A stretch of DNA of 64,000 nucleotides from Leptolyngbya sp. PCC 7375 (GTDB lineage: Bacteria; Cyanobacteriota; Cyanobacteriia; Phormidesmidales; Phormidesmidaceae). The stretch spans positions 3,768,486 to 3,832,485 of the forward strand of contig NZ_JH993797.1 of assembly GCF_000316115.1 (NCBI RefSeq), given 5' to 3'. Positions within the stretch are counted from its first letter, which is position 1. Every line of letters begins with the position of its first letter. Below the pieces are notes generated by a model. It had not been told where the DNA came from. It did not search any database and saw only the letters and a list, made by a program, of their open reading frames with translations. A program made the translations under genes and the position numbers. Positions 56,997 through 64,000 of the stretch are shown here, piece after piece.

Positions 56997-57607
56997 GTCC
57001 CTGACGCAAATACGGAATCTGTAGTCAAATCCAACTCAGGAAATACCCCAGAAACCAACTTTTCTCCCGCTACAAACCGTCGAATTTGATACTCTTCTCC
57101 ATCCAGCTGACAAATCGTAATCGTCGGCTGTTTCGGCTTACCAATATGACGTACGGCTCCTAATGCTCGAAAATCAACCAGCCAATATTCAGCAATACCC
57201 ATCGCCTCATATTCGACAAACTTGTGTCCATAATCATCTCGCCAGTTGGTGCTCACAACCTCAACAACCAAGGGGGCCGTTTTACCATCCTGAATCACCG
57301 AAGCCTTTGGCCAAAGAGGTTCCTGCTTTAATAACTCACGGTTGAGGACAACCACATCAGGCATATAGCCCGATCCTTCTGCATGGGGTTTCACTAGACA
57401 AGTACGAGGAATCGAATAAGGTAACTTATTTCGTCGAATTTCAAAATTGAACTCTGCGCTCAAAAAGCCACCGATATCCTCATGGGGACCTGTTGGCAAC
57501 ATCTCAACCACAACTCCCTCAATCAATTCATATCGACGACCATCGTCTGGATACCACTCCAGAAAAGCCTCAAAACTCATCGGGCTTGCAACCCGCCCCT
57601 GAACCAT
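56993..57607 (-). CDS. Uma2 family protein
   Basis: 204 residues. Core: YELIEGVVVEMLPTGPHEDI, YMPDVVVLNRELL, PLVVEVVSTNWRDDYGHK and EYWLVDFRALGAVRHIG, with the Asp/Glu/Lys-type active-site elements in place. The last codons join the relic of another Uma2 gene, so the C-terminus may have been altered. Confidence 0.88.
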   Translation of the reverse strand: MVQGRVASPMSFEAFLEWYPDDGRRYELIEGVVVEMLPTGPHEDIGGFLSAEFNFEIRRNKLPYSIPRTCLVKPHAEGSGYMPDVVVLNRELLKQEPLWPKASVIQDGKTAPLVVEVVSTNWRDDYGHKFVEYEAMGIAEYWLVDFRALGAVRHIGKPKQPTITICQLDGEEYQIRRFVAGEKLVSGVFPELDLTTDSVFASGT

Positions 57608-57912
57608 AAGGAATCCTCAACTCGTTATGAAACCTGGGTTTAAGCCTAGCACAGGCGCAATTTACTCAGCGGTGGGGTGATGGGATTTGGGTGATGGGTG
57701 GATAGGTCTTTAGAAGTGGCCTTTGAAGGCTTTGTCGAGGATGGCGGGGAGCAGGGCGTCGAGTTCGGTGACGGTTTGGGTTTGGAGGGTACGGAGGGTG
57801 TTGATTTTGGTTAGAGATTATCGAGGTCAGTGACAATCTCACGCTACTCCCACAAAAGAGTTTCAGGAATCAACCAAGAGCCTTAAATGACCGGCTCACT
57901 TTACTACCAGAG
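57608..57912. other. Gap holding an hsdS relic
   Basis: Mostly repeats such as GGGTGATGGG plus the hsdS fragment at 57710-57817. No intact gene. Confidence 0.6.
57710..57817 (-). pseudogene. hsdS C-terminal relic
   Basis: An unbroken minus-strand frame reads LTKINTLRTLQTQTVTELDA then LLPAILDKAFKGHF and stop, the C-terminal coiled end of a type I restriction specificity subunit. An in-frame stop lies immediately upstream and no other hsd gene is present in the window. Confidence 0.7.
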
Positions 57913-58343
57913 CTATTTTGTCGCAGGAGAATTGCGAATCATTGAAACATAAACTACGGCCAAAGTAAGACGACTCCAGTTGGGCTGGTTAAGCGTAAAT
58001 GAGAGACCGCCCAAAAGGGCTAACCAACCCACTGGACCAAGCACGAGGGCAATTGCTTGACTCATTCCCATATAAACAGCAAAAGGCAAAGTAATACAGT
58101 TACAACTTGTTTCCACGATTCATCCCAAAACAGTTGCCCAATACTACCTGCCCTGAGATAGCGGATGTGATTACACAGAGTATCAACATCACTACCAAAA
58201 CCAGAGGCAGTTAGTTTTCCAAGATTGTGACGATGTTTATGGGTAGTGCCTTGGACAATTTTTTTGAACTCATGCAGCGGCATAGTATGACCAAATATAT
58301 GGTTTAGAATGCTTTTCTCTAATTTTTTCAACGCACACATCAA
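57913..58343 (-). pseudogene. Frameshifted gene with a YaaW-like C-terminus
   Basis: Two overlapping minus-strand frames. The upstream one (58062-58343) begins MMCALKKLEKSILNHIFGH and ends near VVTVLLCLL. The downstream one continues LPFAVYMGMSQAIALVLG, then PVGWLALLGG and LTLAVVYVSMIRN. A GPVGW turn followed by a xLxxAVVYxxxxR helix resembles the end of YaaW/UPF0174-like proteins. A single shift near 58085-58110 would join them. The family call is tentative. Confidence 0.45.
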
Positions 58344-58507
58344 CCAAACCGCATGATTCTTTCATGCTAGCAGGGCTATTTCATTCTAAAAATATGCTGG
58401 AGTGTGTCTAAGGCTATATTTACAGCAACGCCGCTGATAGAGCACCAGCAGCTGGCTTATCATGGTCAGTAGCCAGCTAGTCGGCTACTCAGTTAGCTAA
58501 GAAAACC

Positions 58508-59140
58508 ATGGTTGTCTCCCTACAGCGAGCAGACCGCGTCGTGCTACAGAATATCAGCTGGGAACAATTTGAGAATTTGCTTGCCAACTTGGGTGACCAA
58601 CGTGCAGCCCACATTGCCTATGACAATGGCTCACTAGAAATTATGACCCCACTACCAGAACATGAGCATTTCAAAGAAGTGCTCGGGGACGCCGTGAAAG
58701 ATATTGCTGATGAGCTAGATCTTGATTACGAAAGCTATGGTTCAACTACCTGGCGCAAACGAGCCCAGATGGCAGGTGTTGAACCAGATAATTGTTTTTA
58801 TTTTCAGAATGAAGCGGTTGTTAGGGGCAGACTTGATATAGACCTTGGCCAGGGCGATCCTCCACCAGACCTGGCTTTAGAGATTGATTTAACTAGCAAA
58901 TCTCTGGATCGGTTTCCTATCTATGCTCGCTTGGACGTTCCAGAAATTTGGTGTTACGACCAAGGAGAATTAAAGATTTATCATCTGCAATCTGGTGATT
59001 ATGTGACCGCAGAAGCAAGCTTAGCCCTACCCAATTTGCCCATCAAACAGCTACCTCAAATTATTGAAGATCATCGTAACCAAGGACGTCGGGCGATTCG
59101 CCAAGCCATACGACGATGGGTGAGGGCACAAAAATCGTAA
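58508..59140 (+). CDS. Uma2 family protein
   Basis: 210 residues. Core: YDNGSLEIMTPLPEHEHFKE, DPPPDLALEIDLTSKSLDRF, VPEIWCYDQGELKIYHL. This is the sub-type with ExDxT in place of ExxSxS. Fourth intact Uma2 copy in the window. A repeated palindrome (59157-59196) follows. Confidence 0.88.
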   Translation: MVVSLQRADRVVLQNISWEQFENLLANLGDQRAAHIAYDNGSLEIMTPLPEHEHFKEVLGDAVKDIADELDLDYESYGSTTWRKRAQMAGVEPDNCFYFQNEAVVRGRLDIDLGQGDPPPDLALEIDLTSKSLDRFPIYARLDVPEIWCYDQGELKIYHLQSGDYVTAEASLALPNLPIKQLPQIIEDHRNQGRRAIRQAIRRWVRAQKS

Positions 59141-59156
59141 ACTTTCTACCGTTGGC

Positions 59157-59196
59157 TGAGCGGAGTCGAAGCCAACATCCCCTTCGACTCCGCTCA
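59157..59196. repeat. 15-bp perfect palindrome (CCCTTCGACTCCGCTCAGGG-type)
   Basis: TGAGCGGAGTCGAAG and CTTCGACTCCGCTCA around a 10-base spacer. This sequence type is widely dispersed between genes in many bacteria. Between convergent genes, it could act as a bidirectional terminator. Confidence 0.75.
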
Positions 59197-59218
59197 GGGG
59201 ACGCTTACTGACCAACCC

Positions 59219-61015
59219 TTAACGCTTCTTAGCCAGTTTCTTCTTCGGCATCTTGCGCAGACGAATCGACTCAGGCGTTACCTCAACCATCTCATCGGAG
59301 GCAATGTATTCTAGCGACCGTTCTAGACCCATTTCTTGGGGTGTCTGCAACTGCACTAGCTCATCACCGCTCGCTGCCCGGTGGTTAGTGAGCTGCTTAG
59401 CCTTACAGATATTCAGCTCCAGATCCTGAGGCCGGTTATTCTCCCCAACGATCATGCCCTTATATACCTTCGTACCAGGCTCAATAAAGAAGATACCCCG
59501 ATCCTCAGCATTCTTCAGCGCGTAGAACGTGGCCACACCTTCCTCAAAGGCAATCAGCACACCGTTGCGACGAGCACCCACATCACCAGACATGGGGCGA
59601 TAATCCAAGAAACTATGGTTCATGATGCCCTCACCCCGAGTCTGGCGCATAAACTCACCCCGGAAGCCAATCAGACCACGGGCAGGTACCACAAACTCAA
59701 GCTGGGCACGGCCATTGCCGTCCACCATCATGTCCTGCATTTCACCGCGACGTTGACCCAGGCGCTCCATACAGCCGCCCACAGCATCTTCAGGCACATC
59801 CATCACCAGCTGCTCATAGGGCTCACAGGGCTGGCCATTGACTTCACGAAAAATCACCTGCGGCTGAGACACCTGGAACTCATAGCCTTCGCGACGCATG
59901 GTTTCAATCAAAATACCGAGGTGCAGCTCACCACGACCGGATACGCCAAAGCGATCGGGAGAATCGGTTTCTTCCACACGTAGGGCAACGTTGGTTTCGA
60001 GTTCGCGCATTAAGCGATCGCGAATCTGACGAGAGGTAACAAACTTACCTTCTTTCCCTGCAAATGGGGAGTCATTCACGGCAAACGTCATCTGTAGCGT
60101 GGGTTCATCCACCTTAATCAGCGGCAAGGCTTGGGGATCGTCAGCAGATGTGAGGGTTTCACCAATGTTGGCATCGGCAAAACCGGCGACTGCAACGATG
60201 TTGCCAGCGGTGGCTTCTTCAATGTCAGTGCGCTGTAGGCCTTCAAAACCCATCAGCTTCGAAATTTTAGACTTAACAATCTTGCCGTCTTCTTTGACTA
60301 GCGCAATCTGCTCACCAGCACGGATAGTCCCGTTGTGAACCTTACCGATCACAATCCGCCCCAAATATTCGGAGTAAGCCAGTGTAGTTACCTGCAACTG
60401 CAAAGGCTTGTCAGAATCACCGACTGGTGGTGGAACATGATGCAAAATTCCCTCAAATAGAGGCTGCATATCCTTATCTTCGTCTTCTAGCTCATTTTTG
60501 GCATAGCCAGCCAGACCAGAAGCAAACAGATAGGGGAAATCACACTGATCGTCATCAGCACCCAGCTCGATAAACAGATCCAGCACCTTGTCTACGGCAC
60601 TCATAGGCTCTGCCCGTGGGCGGTCAATCTTATTCACGACCACAATGGGGCGCAGACCTTTCTCTAATGCTTTTTTAAGCACAAAGCGGGTTTGAGGCAT
60701 CGGCCCTTCGTTTGCATCTACGATCAGGATGCAGCCATCTACCATACCGAGTACGCGCTCTACCTCACCGCCAAAGTCAGCGTGGCCAGGGGTATCAATA
60801 ATATTGATCAGCGTGTCTTGGTAGTGAACGGCTGTGTTCTTAGAAAGAATCGTGATACCGCGTTCACGCTCCAAGTCATTGGAGTCCATGACACAGGTGG
60901 GAACGTCTTCACCTTCCCGAAAAATACCAGACTGCTGAAGGAGAGAATCGACCAGGGTTGTTTTGCCGTGGTCTACGTGCGCGATGATTGCAACGTTACG
61001 GATGGGAAGGCTCAT
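59219..61015 (-). CDS. typA: Ribosome-associated GTPase TypA/BipA
   Basis: 598 residues from ATG 61015 ([20 protein letters not shown]), matching the usual length; a longer frame upstream is unlikely. G motifs: [32 protein letters not shown]. Domains III/V and the TypA-specific C-terminus ([16 protein letters not shown]) are present. It assists ribosome assembly and stress-time translation. The basic end [10 protein letters not shown] is normal for cyanobacteria. Confidence 0.97.
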   Translation of the reverse strand: MSLPIRNVAIIAHVDHGKTTLVDSLLQQSGIFREGEDVPTCVMDSNDLERERGITILSKNTAVHYQDTLINIIDTPGHADFGGEVERVLGMVDGCILIVDANEGPMPQTRFVLKKALEKGLRPIVVVNKIDRPRAEPMSAVDKVLDLFIELGADDDQCDFPYLFASGLAGYAKNELEDEDKDMQPLFEGILHHVPPPVGDSDKPLQLQVTTLAYSEYLGRIVIGKVHNGTIRAGEQIALVKEDGKIVKSKISKLMGFEGLQRTDIEEATAGNIVAVAGFADANIGETLTSADDPQALPLIKVDEPTLQMTFAVNDSPFAGKEGKFVTSRQIRDRLMRELETNVALRVEETDSPDRFGVSGRGELHLGILIETMRREGYEFQVSQPQVIFREVNGQPCEPYEQLVMDVPEDAVGGCMERLGQRRGEMQDMMVDGNGRAQLEFVVPARGLIGFRGEFMRQTRGEGIMNHSFLDYRPMSGDVGARRNGVLIAFEEGVATFYALKNAEDRGIFFIEPGTKVYKGMIVGENNRPQDLELNICKAKQLTNHRAASGDELVQLQTPQEMGLERSLEYIASDEMVEVTPESIRLRKMPKKKLAKKR

Positions 61016-61428
61016 TGGGTTGGAACTTCCAGAACTAGCGGTGTGATGTTTCGTAAAAAACCTTAACAATTGTAGCTTAGATAGCAGCGATGTCGGTCAA
61101 AGCTATATGGATTGTCAGGAAATGGGGAATAGGGAATGGGCAGTGGGCCATGAAAATAGCCCTTATAATCTGGCCAATTCTCCATTGCAAAGTTTCTAAG
61201 CTCAGGAAATTGTTCACTCTTCTATCGAGAAATAATCAATTTCCCCATTCGTAACCTGTAGGTTCTATTCTGATGTACAGACATTGCAGGCAACGTCTCT
61301 CCAGAGAAAATCCCCACCTCGCAGTTCGGTTCTACCCACTACGAGAACTCAAACGGCTTTGTTACATTGGCATTACAGCGGCAAAAGACCTAACAGCCGC
61401 TACCAGCCACGTTTTGAGTGAGGCAATC
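61016..61428. other. Gap between divergent typA and DUF760 genes
   Basis: Contains the two promoters. A G-rich short repeat (GGGGAATAGGGAATGGGCAG) lies near 61123-61142. No small gene or RNA recognised. Confidence 0.4.
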
Positions 61429-61776
61429 ATGACTAACGAGTCTTTTAACAACACAAATTCCGAATTTATGGGTGGGGCTGCTGTACAGGGCAATTCTCTG
61501 ATGCAATATGTGCAGTCTATGGAAACAGAGACAGTTGCACAGCTATCGCGTCCGGTATCCAGTGATGTCATGCAGGCAATGGAACATAACATCATTGCGA
61601 TGTTGGGTGGCCTACCCTCTGAAGGATTTGATGTCTCTGTCACTACTAGCCGTGAGAATCTAGGTCGCTTGCTAGCTTCGGCCATGATGGGTGGCTATTT
61701 CCTTAAGGGCGCTGAGCAACGTCTGGCCATGGAAACCACACTTATGGGCAGCCTGGAAACTGACCTACATGAATAA
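61429..61776 (+). CDS. DUF760 domain protein
   Basis: 115 residues from ATG 61429, with GAGG six bases upstream; the frame is open further 5' but without homology. NSLMQYVQSMETETVAQLSR and ENLGRLLASAMMGGYFL are the DUF760 signature, found in cyanobacteria and plastid proteins. Function unknown to me; it is small and soluble. Confidence 0.85.
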   Translation: MTNESFNNTNSEFMGGAAVQGNSLMQYVQSMETETVAQLSRPVSSDVMQAMEHNIIAMLGGLPSEGFDVSVTTSRENLGRLLASAMMGGYFLKGAEQRLAMETTLMGSLETDLHE

Positions 61777-61914
61777 CGCGTTCTAGATAGTGCAAATGCG
61801 CTCACCCATGGCAGGATCAGAAACAACAGTCAAGATTGATCCACAGTGGGTGAGGCAAAGAGAACACAATACAGCGTGCACGACAGTGCTGACGGTAAAT
61901 ATGGCCAAAAGCAG

Positions 61915-63039
61915 ATGTCCTTATCCCAGGCATCTGCTTTAAGTTTTGAGGGGACTGCCAATCTAGGGCATGCGGCCCCTGCACTACGGCAAGCTTTACT
62001 GACTTGGTATGGCGAACAAGGTCGTGATTTACCCTGGCGACGCAGTCGAGATCCCTATGCCATCTGGATCTCGGAAATCATGTTGCAGCAGACCCAGGTC
62101 AAAACGGTCATGCCTTACTATCAGCGCTGGTTAGAGTTATTTCCGACAGTGGCAGACCTGGCTAAAGCTGACCAGCAAACTGTACTTAAAGCCTGGGAAG
62201 GGCTGGGATATTACGCTCGAGCTCGCAACTTACACAAGACGGCACAGCTGATTGTGGAGCAGCATGATGGAGTGTTTCCAGAGATGTTTGAGGATGCGAT
62301 CGCACTCCCCGGTATTGGCCGCACCACCGCCGGAGGCATCCTCAGCGCCGCCTACAACCTACCTGTTGCCATCCTCGATGGTAATGTGAAACGGGTGTTG
62401 GCCCGACTAGTGGCCTTACCCAAGCCTCCAGCAAAGGCTATGAAAGAACTGTGGCAGCTGTCCGAGCAAATTTTGGACCCACAGCAGCCCCGCGACTTTA
62501 ACCAGGCAATTATGGATCTGGGGGCCACCCTATGCACCCGTCATCGTCCATCGTGCCTGTTATGCCCATGGCAAAGCCACTGCGCCGCTTACCGTCAAAA
62601 TCTACAGTCTGAACTACCCATGACCGAATCTCGTGCTCCTCTGCCCCATAAGCAAATTGGTGTCGCTGTTATCCACGACAATGATGGTCGCATTCTCATT
62701 GACCGTCGTAAGCAAGAAGGCCTACTGGGAGGGTTATGGGAATTTCCTGGGGGTAAAATCGAGCCTAACGAAAGTTTTGAGGAATGCGTCAAGCGGGAGA
62801 TTAAAGAAGAATTAGATATCGATATTGAGGTCAACGACCGGCTAATTACGGTTGACCATGCCTATAGCCACTTTAAGGTGACGCTGAATGTCTTTAACTG
62901 TACCCACATCAGCGGTGAGCCCAAACCCATTGAATGTGATGAAATCAAGTGGGTTACCCTAGATGAAATTGATAGTTACCCGTTTCCTAAGGCGAACGGT
63001 CAAATTATTGACGCAATTAAAGAACAGGCTAAAGGGTAA
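61915..63039 (+). CDS. mutY: A/G-specific adenine glycosylase MutY
   Basis: 374 residues from ATG 61915 (a GTG at 61846 would add 23 residues). Glycosylase domain: ISEIMLQQTQVKTVMPYYQR, LPGIGRTTAGGI, and the 4Fe-4S cluster CTRHRPSCLLCPWQSHC. The C-terminal NUDIX-like domain (GGLWEFPGGKIEPNE, REIKEEL) recognises 8-oxoguanine, and it retains a full NUDIX box, so hydrolysis of 8-oxo-dGTP is conceivable. It removes adenine mispaired with 8-oxoG. Confidence 0.94.
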   Translation: MSLSQASALSFEGTANLGHAAPALRQALLTWYGEQGRDLPWRRSRDPYAIWISEIMLQQTQVKTVMPYYQRWLELFPTVADLAKADQQTVLKAWEGLGYYARARNLHKTAQLIVEQHDGVFPEMFEDAIALPGIGRTTAGGILSAAYNLPVAILDGNVKRVLARLVALPKPPAKAMKELWQLSEQILDPQQPRDFNQAIMDLGATLCTRHRPSCLLCPWQSHCAAYRQNLQSELPMTESRAPLPHKQIGVAVIHDNDGRILIDRRKQEGLLGGLWEFPGGKIEPNESFEECVKREIKEELDIDIEVNDRLITVDHAYSHFKVTLNVFNCTHISGEPKPIECDEIKWVTLDEIDSYPFPKANGQIIDAIKEQAKG

Positions 63040-63438
63040 ACAGCCTGCCATCTGAATAATGGGAAAAAGTCTCGGAGACGTTAAGAAGTGAGAAGGGCAA
63101 CATTGTTGTTATGTCTTCTCTAATGTCAGATAACAAGCTTTACTCTTGCATCTTGAGTTTTCCCAAGGGCGACAAGTCAGTGAACGGTGTGCATTGAACA
63201 ATCTACACGTCTCGGGTGTCACACCCCCTAAAGGAGAAGAAAGAGCCCCAAAGATGCATCTCCAGGGCTCGGAATCAGGGTGCATCTACCACTCCAACAT
63301 GCTCGATATATCGAGTTATATCCGGAGTTGAACGGCGACTTCACTAAGACTTCAAACAATATCCATTGTCATCAGGGTGTTAGTAAATTTTCTAGCTAAC
63401 CTCTTTAAAGCAGGTTGCATTATTTACTTAGAACTGCC
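63040..63438. other. Palindrome-rich gap upstream of dacB
   Basis: Contains several inverted repeats: GGGTGT/ACACCC (63214-63226), GAGCCC/GGGCTC (63243-63270), and the perfect palindrome CTCGATATATCGAG (63302-63315). No gene recognised; could be a structured leader or decayed repeats. Confidence 0.45.
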
Positions 63439-64000
63439 ATGACTCTTCAATGCGTCCAGAAACCTGAACAGACTGATATTTGGGCATCTCAGAGGATGCA
63501 GATGTTCTTTTGTGTGTCCGTAAAGGGGGTATTCGGCTTGATCTGGGGACTGGGTCTCTGGCTATCAGGGGAAGCAGCTGTTGCCCAAAGCTATTGTCGG
63601 GCAGACTTGGTGGACAAGATTGATGCGATCGCAACCCGCCCCAACCTCACCCGAGCCCACCTGGGACTACTTGTAGAAACCCAAGCAGCTCAGCCTTCAG
63701 AACGCCAGATCATTCTGGAACGGAATGTCGACAAATGGTTTGTTCCTGCATCCACCTTAAAACTCCTGACCACTGCCGCCGCGCTCCAGCAACTAGGCCC
63801 AGACTTTCAAATCGAGACCTCAGCCCACCTCCAGCAACAGGGCGAACAGACCCATTTGTATGTCATAGGAAGAGGCGACCCTACCTTTGGCGATGACCAA
63901 CTCCAGGGCTTAACACAGCAAATTACCCAGCAGGGAATCAAAAAAATCGATCAGCTATTAGGATATGATAGCTACTTTGCTGGCCGCACTGTGCATCCCA
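63439..64000 (+). CDS. dacB: D-alanyl-D-alanine carboxypeptidase/endopeptidase, PBP4 type (partial)
   Basis: The first 187 codons; the gene runs off the window. A signal sequence (VFGLIWGLGLWLSGEAAVA) precedes VDKWFVPASTLKLLTTAAAL, which carries the SxxK nucleophile motif of class C penicillin-binding proteins. GRGDPTFGDDQL is the family's next block. It trims or cuts peptidoglycan cross-links in the periplasm. ATG at 63439 chosen because the signal follows; Met codons at residues 20 and 22 are alternatives. Confidence 0.85.
   Translation, partial: MTLQCVQKPEQTDIWASQRMQMFFCVSVKGVFGLIWGLGLWLSGEAAVAQSYCRADLVDKIDAIATRPNLTRAHLGLLVETQAAQPSERQIILERNVDKWFVPASTLKLLTTAAALQQLGPDFQIETSAHLQQQGEQTHLYVIGRGDPTFGDDQLQGLTQQITQQGIKKIDQLLGYDSYFAGRTVHP

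Noticed and set aside
56773-57009. A 78-codon minus-strand frame between the antitoxin and a Uma2 gene
   Set aside because: It reads through the hsdS relic in part out of frame and overlaps the antitoxin start, so it is not a real gene.
59381-59983. A 200-codon plus-strand frame opposite typA
   Set aside because: Antisense shadow of the TypA C-terminal region; rich in His and Thr as expected from complementing Val/Met-rich codons.
1-64000. CRISPR arrays, prophage modules or a secondary-metabolite cluster
   Set aside because: No regularly spaced direct repeats with unique spacers, and no phage structural, NRPS or PKS genes were seen.

Overview
This window is chromosomal DNA from a cyanobacterium. 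The evidence is the split RNA polymerase genes rpoC1 and rpoC2 (with the large rpoC2 insertion), small photosynthesis genes (petM, psbY), the photosystem II assembly factor ycf39, cyanobacterial families such as DUF760 and ComFB, and many copies of the HIP1 octamer GCGATCGC. Several Uma2 genes, CHAT/TPR and filamentous-haemagglutinin genes fit a filamentous, Leptolyngbya-like species; that last step is inference.

Layout. 1-7.7 kb: a two-partner secretion locus: the end of a TpsB-type outer membrane transporter, a 1485-residue TpsA-type exoprotein full of Gly/Asn/Ser repeats, and an exported TPR-CHAT (caspase-like) protein. 8.7-11.5 kb: cell-wall genes, an amidase-glucosaminidase fusion and a SpoIID/LytB protein. 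11.6-20.1 kb: acetolactate synthase with a C-terminal zinc ribbon, a conserved unknown, ComFB, a histidine-kinase-like protein with a worn ATPase domain, ycf39, petM, a VKOR-type thioredoxin lipoprotein and an HtrA protease. 20.2-31.3 kb: rpsT-tatD-rpoB-rpoC1-rpoC2 on the minus strand. 31.5-37.6 kb: hisD, an SRPBCC-like protein, hslO, a four-carbon acid sugar kinase (DUF1537), a DsbA-like protein and pdxA. 37.7-38.7 kb: a complete IS630-type insertion sequence, transposase in two frames. 39.3-46.8 kb: a DUF72 protein, glutaredoxin, acyltransferase, exported unknown, a protein kinase fused to a degenerate VanY-like domain, and a DUF4212/sodium:solute symporter pair. 47-55.1 kb: an FGE-like lipoprotein, an ABC exporter, rdgB, a Uma2 gene, psbY, a short-chain dehydrogenase, a ferredoxin-metallo-beta-lactamase fusion and a DUF58 protein. 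55.2-59.2 kb: an accessory patch with three Uma2 genes, a UPF0175/DUF3368 toxin-antitoxin pair, and relics of hsdS, Uma2 and a YaaW-like gene. 59.2-64 kb: typA, a DUF760 gene, mutY and the start of a dacB-type D-Ala-D-Ala carboxypeptidase.

How the genes work together. Envelope biology recurs: the secretion locus, amidase/glucosaminidase, SpoIID, the VanY-like kinase sensor and DacB. The most unusual single gene is the kinase at 43129-44586. It has an intact Ser/Thr kinase domain, one membrane segment and an outside domain that looks like a D,D-carboxypeptidase but has lost key zinc and catalytic residues, which suggests a peptidoglycan-sensing receptor kinase. Redox proteins are scattered (thioredoxin-like, DsbA-like, Hsp33, glutaredoxin). 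Two hairpin-plus-T-tract terminators (about 38.8 and 40.8 kb) and a pair of strong hairpins (14.5 kb) have no annotated gene that would use them and mark candidate small RNAs.
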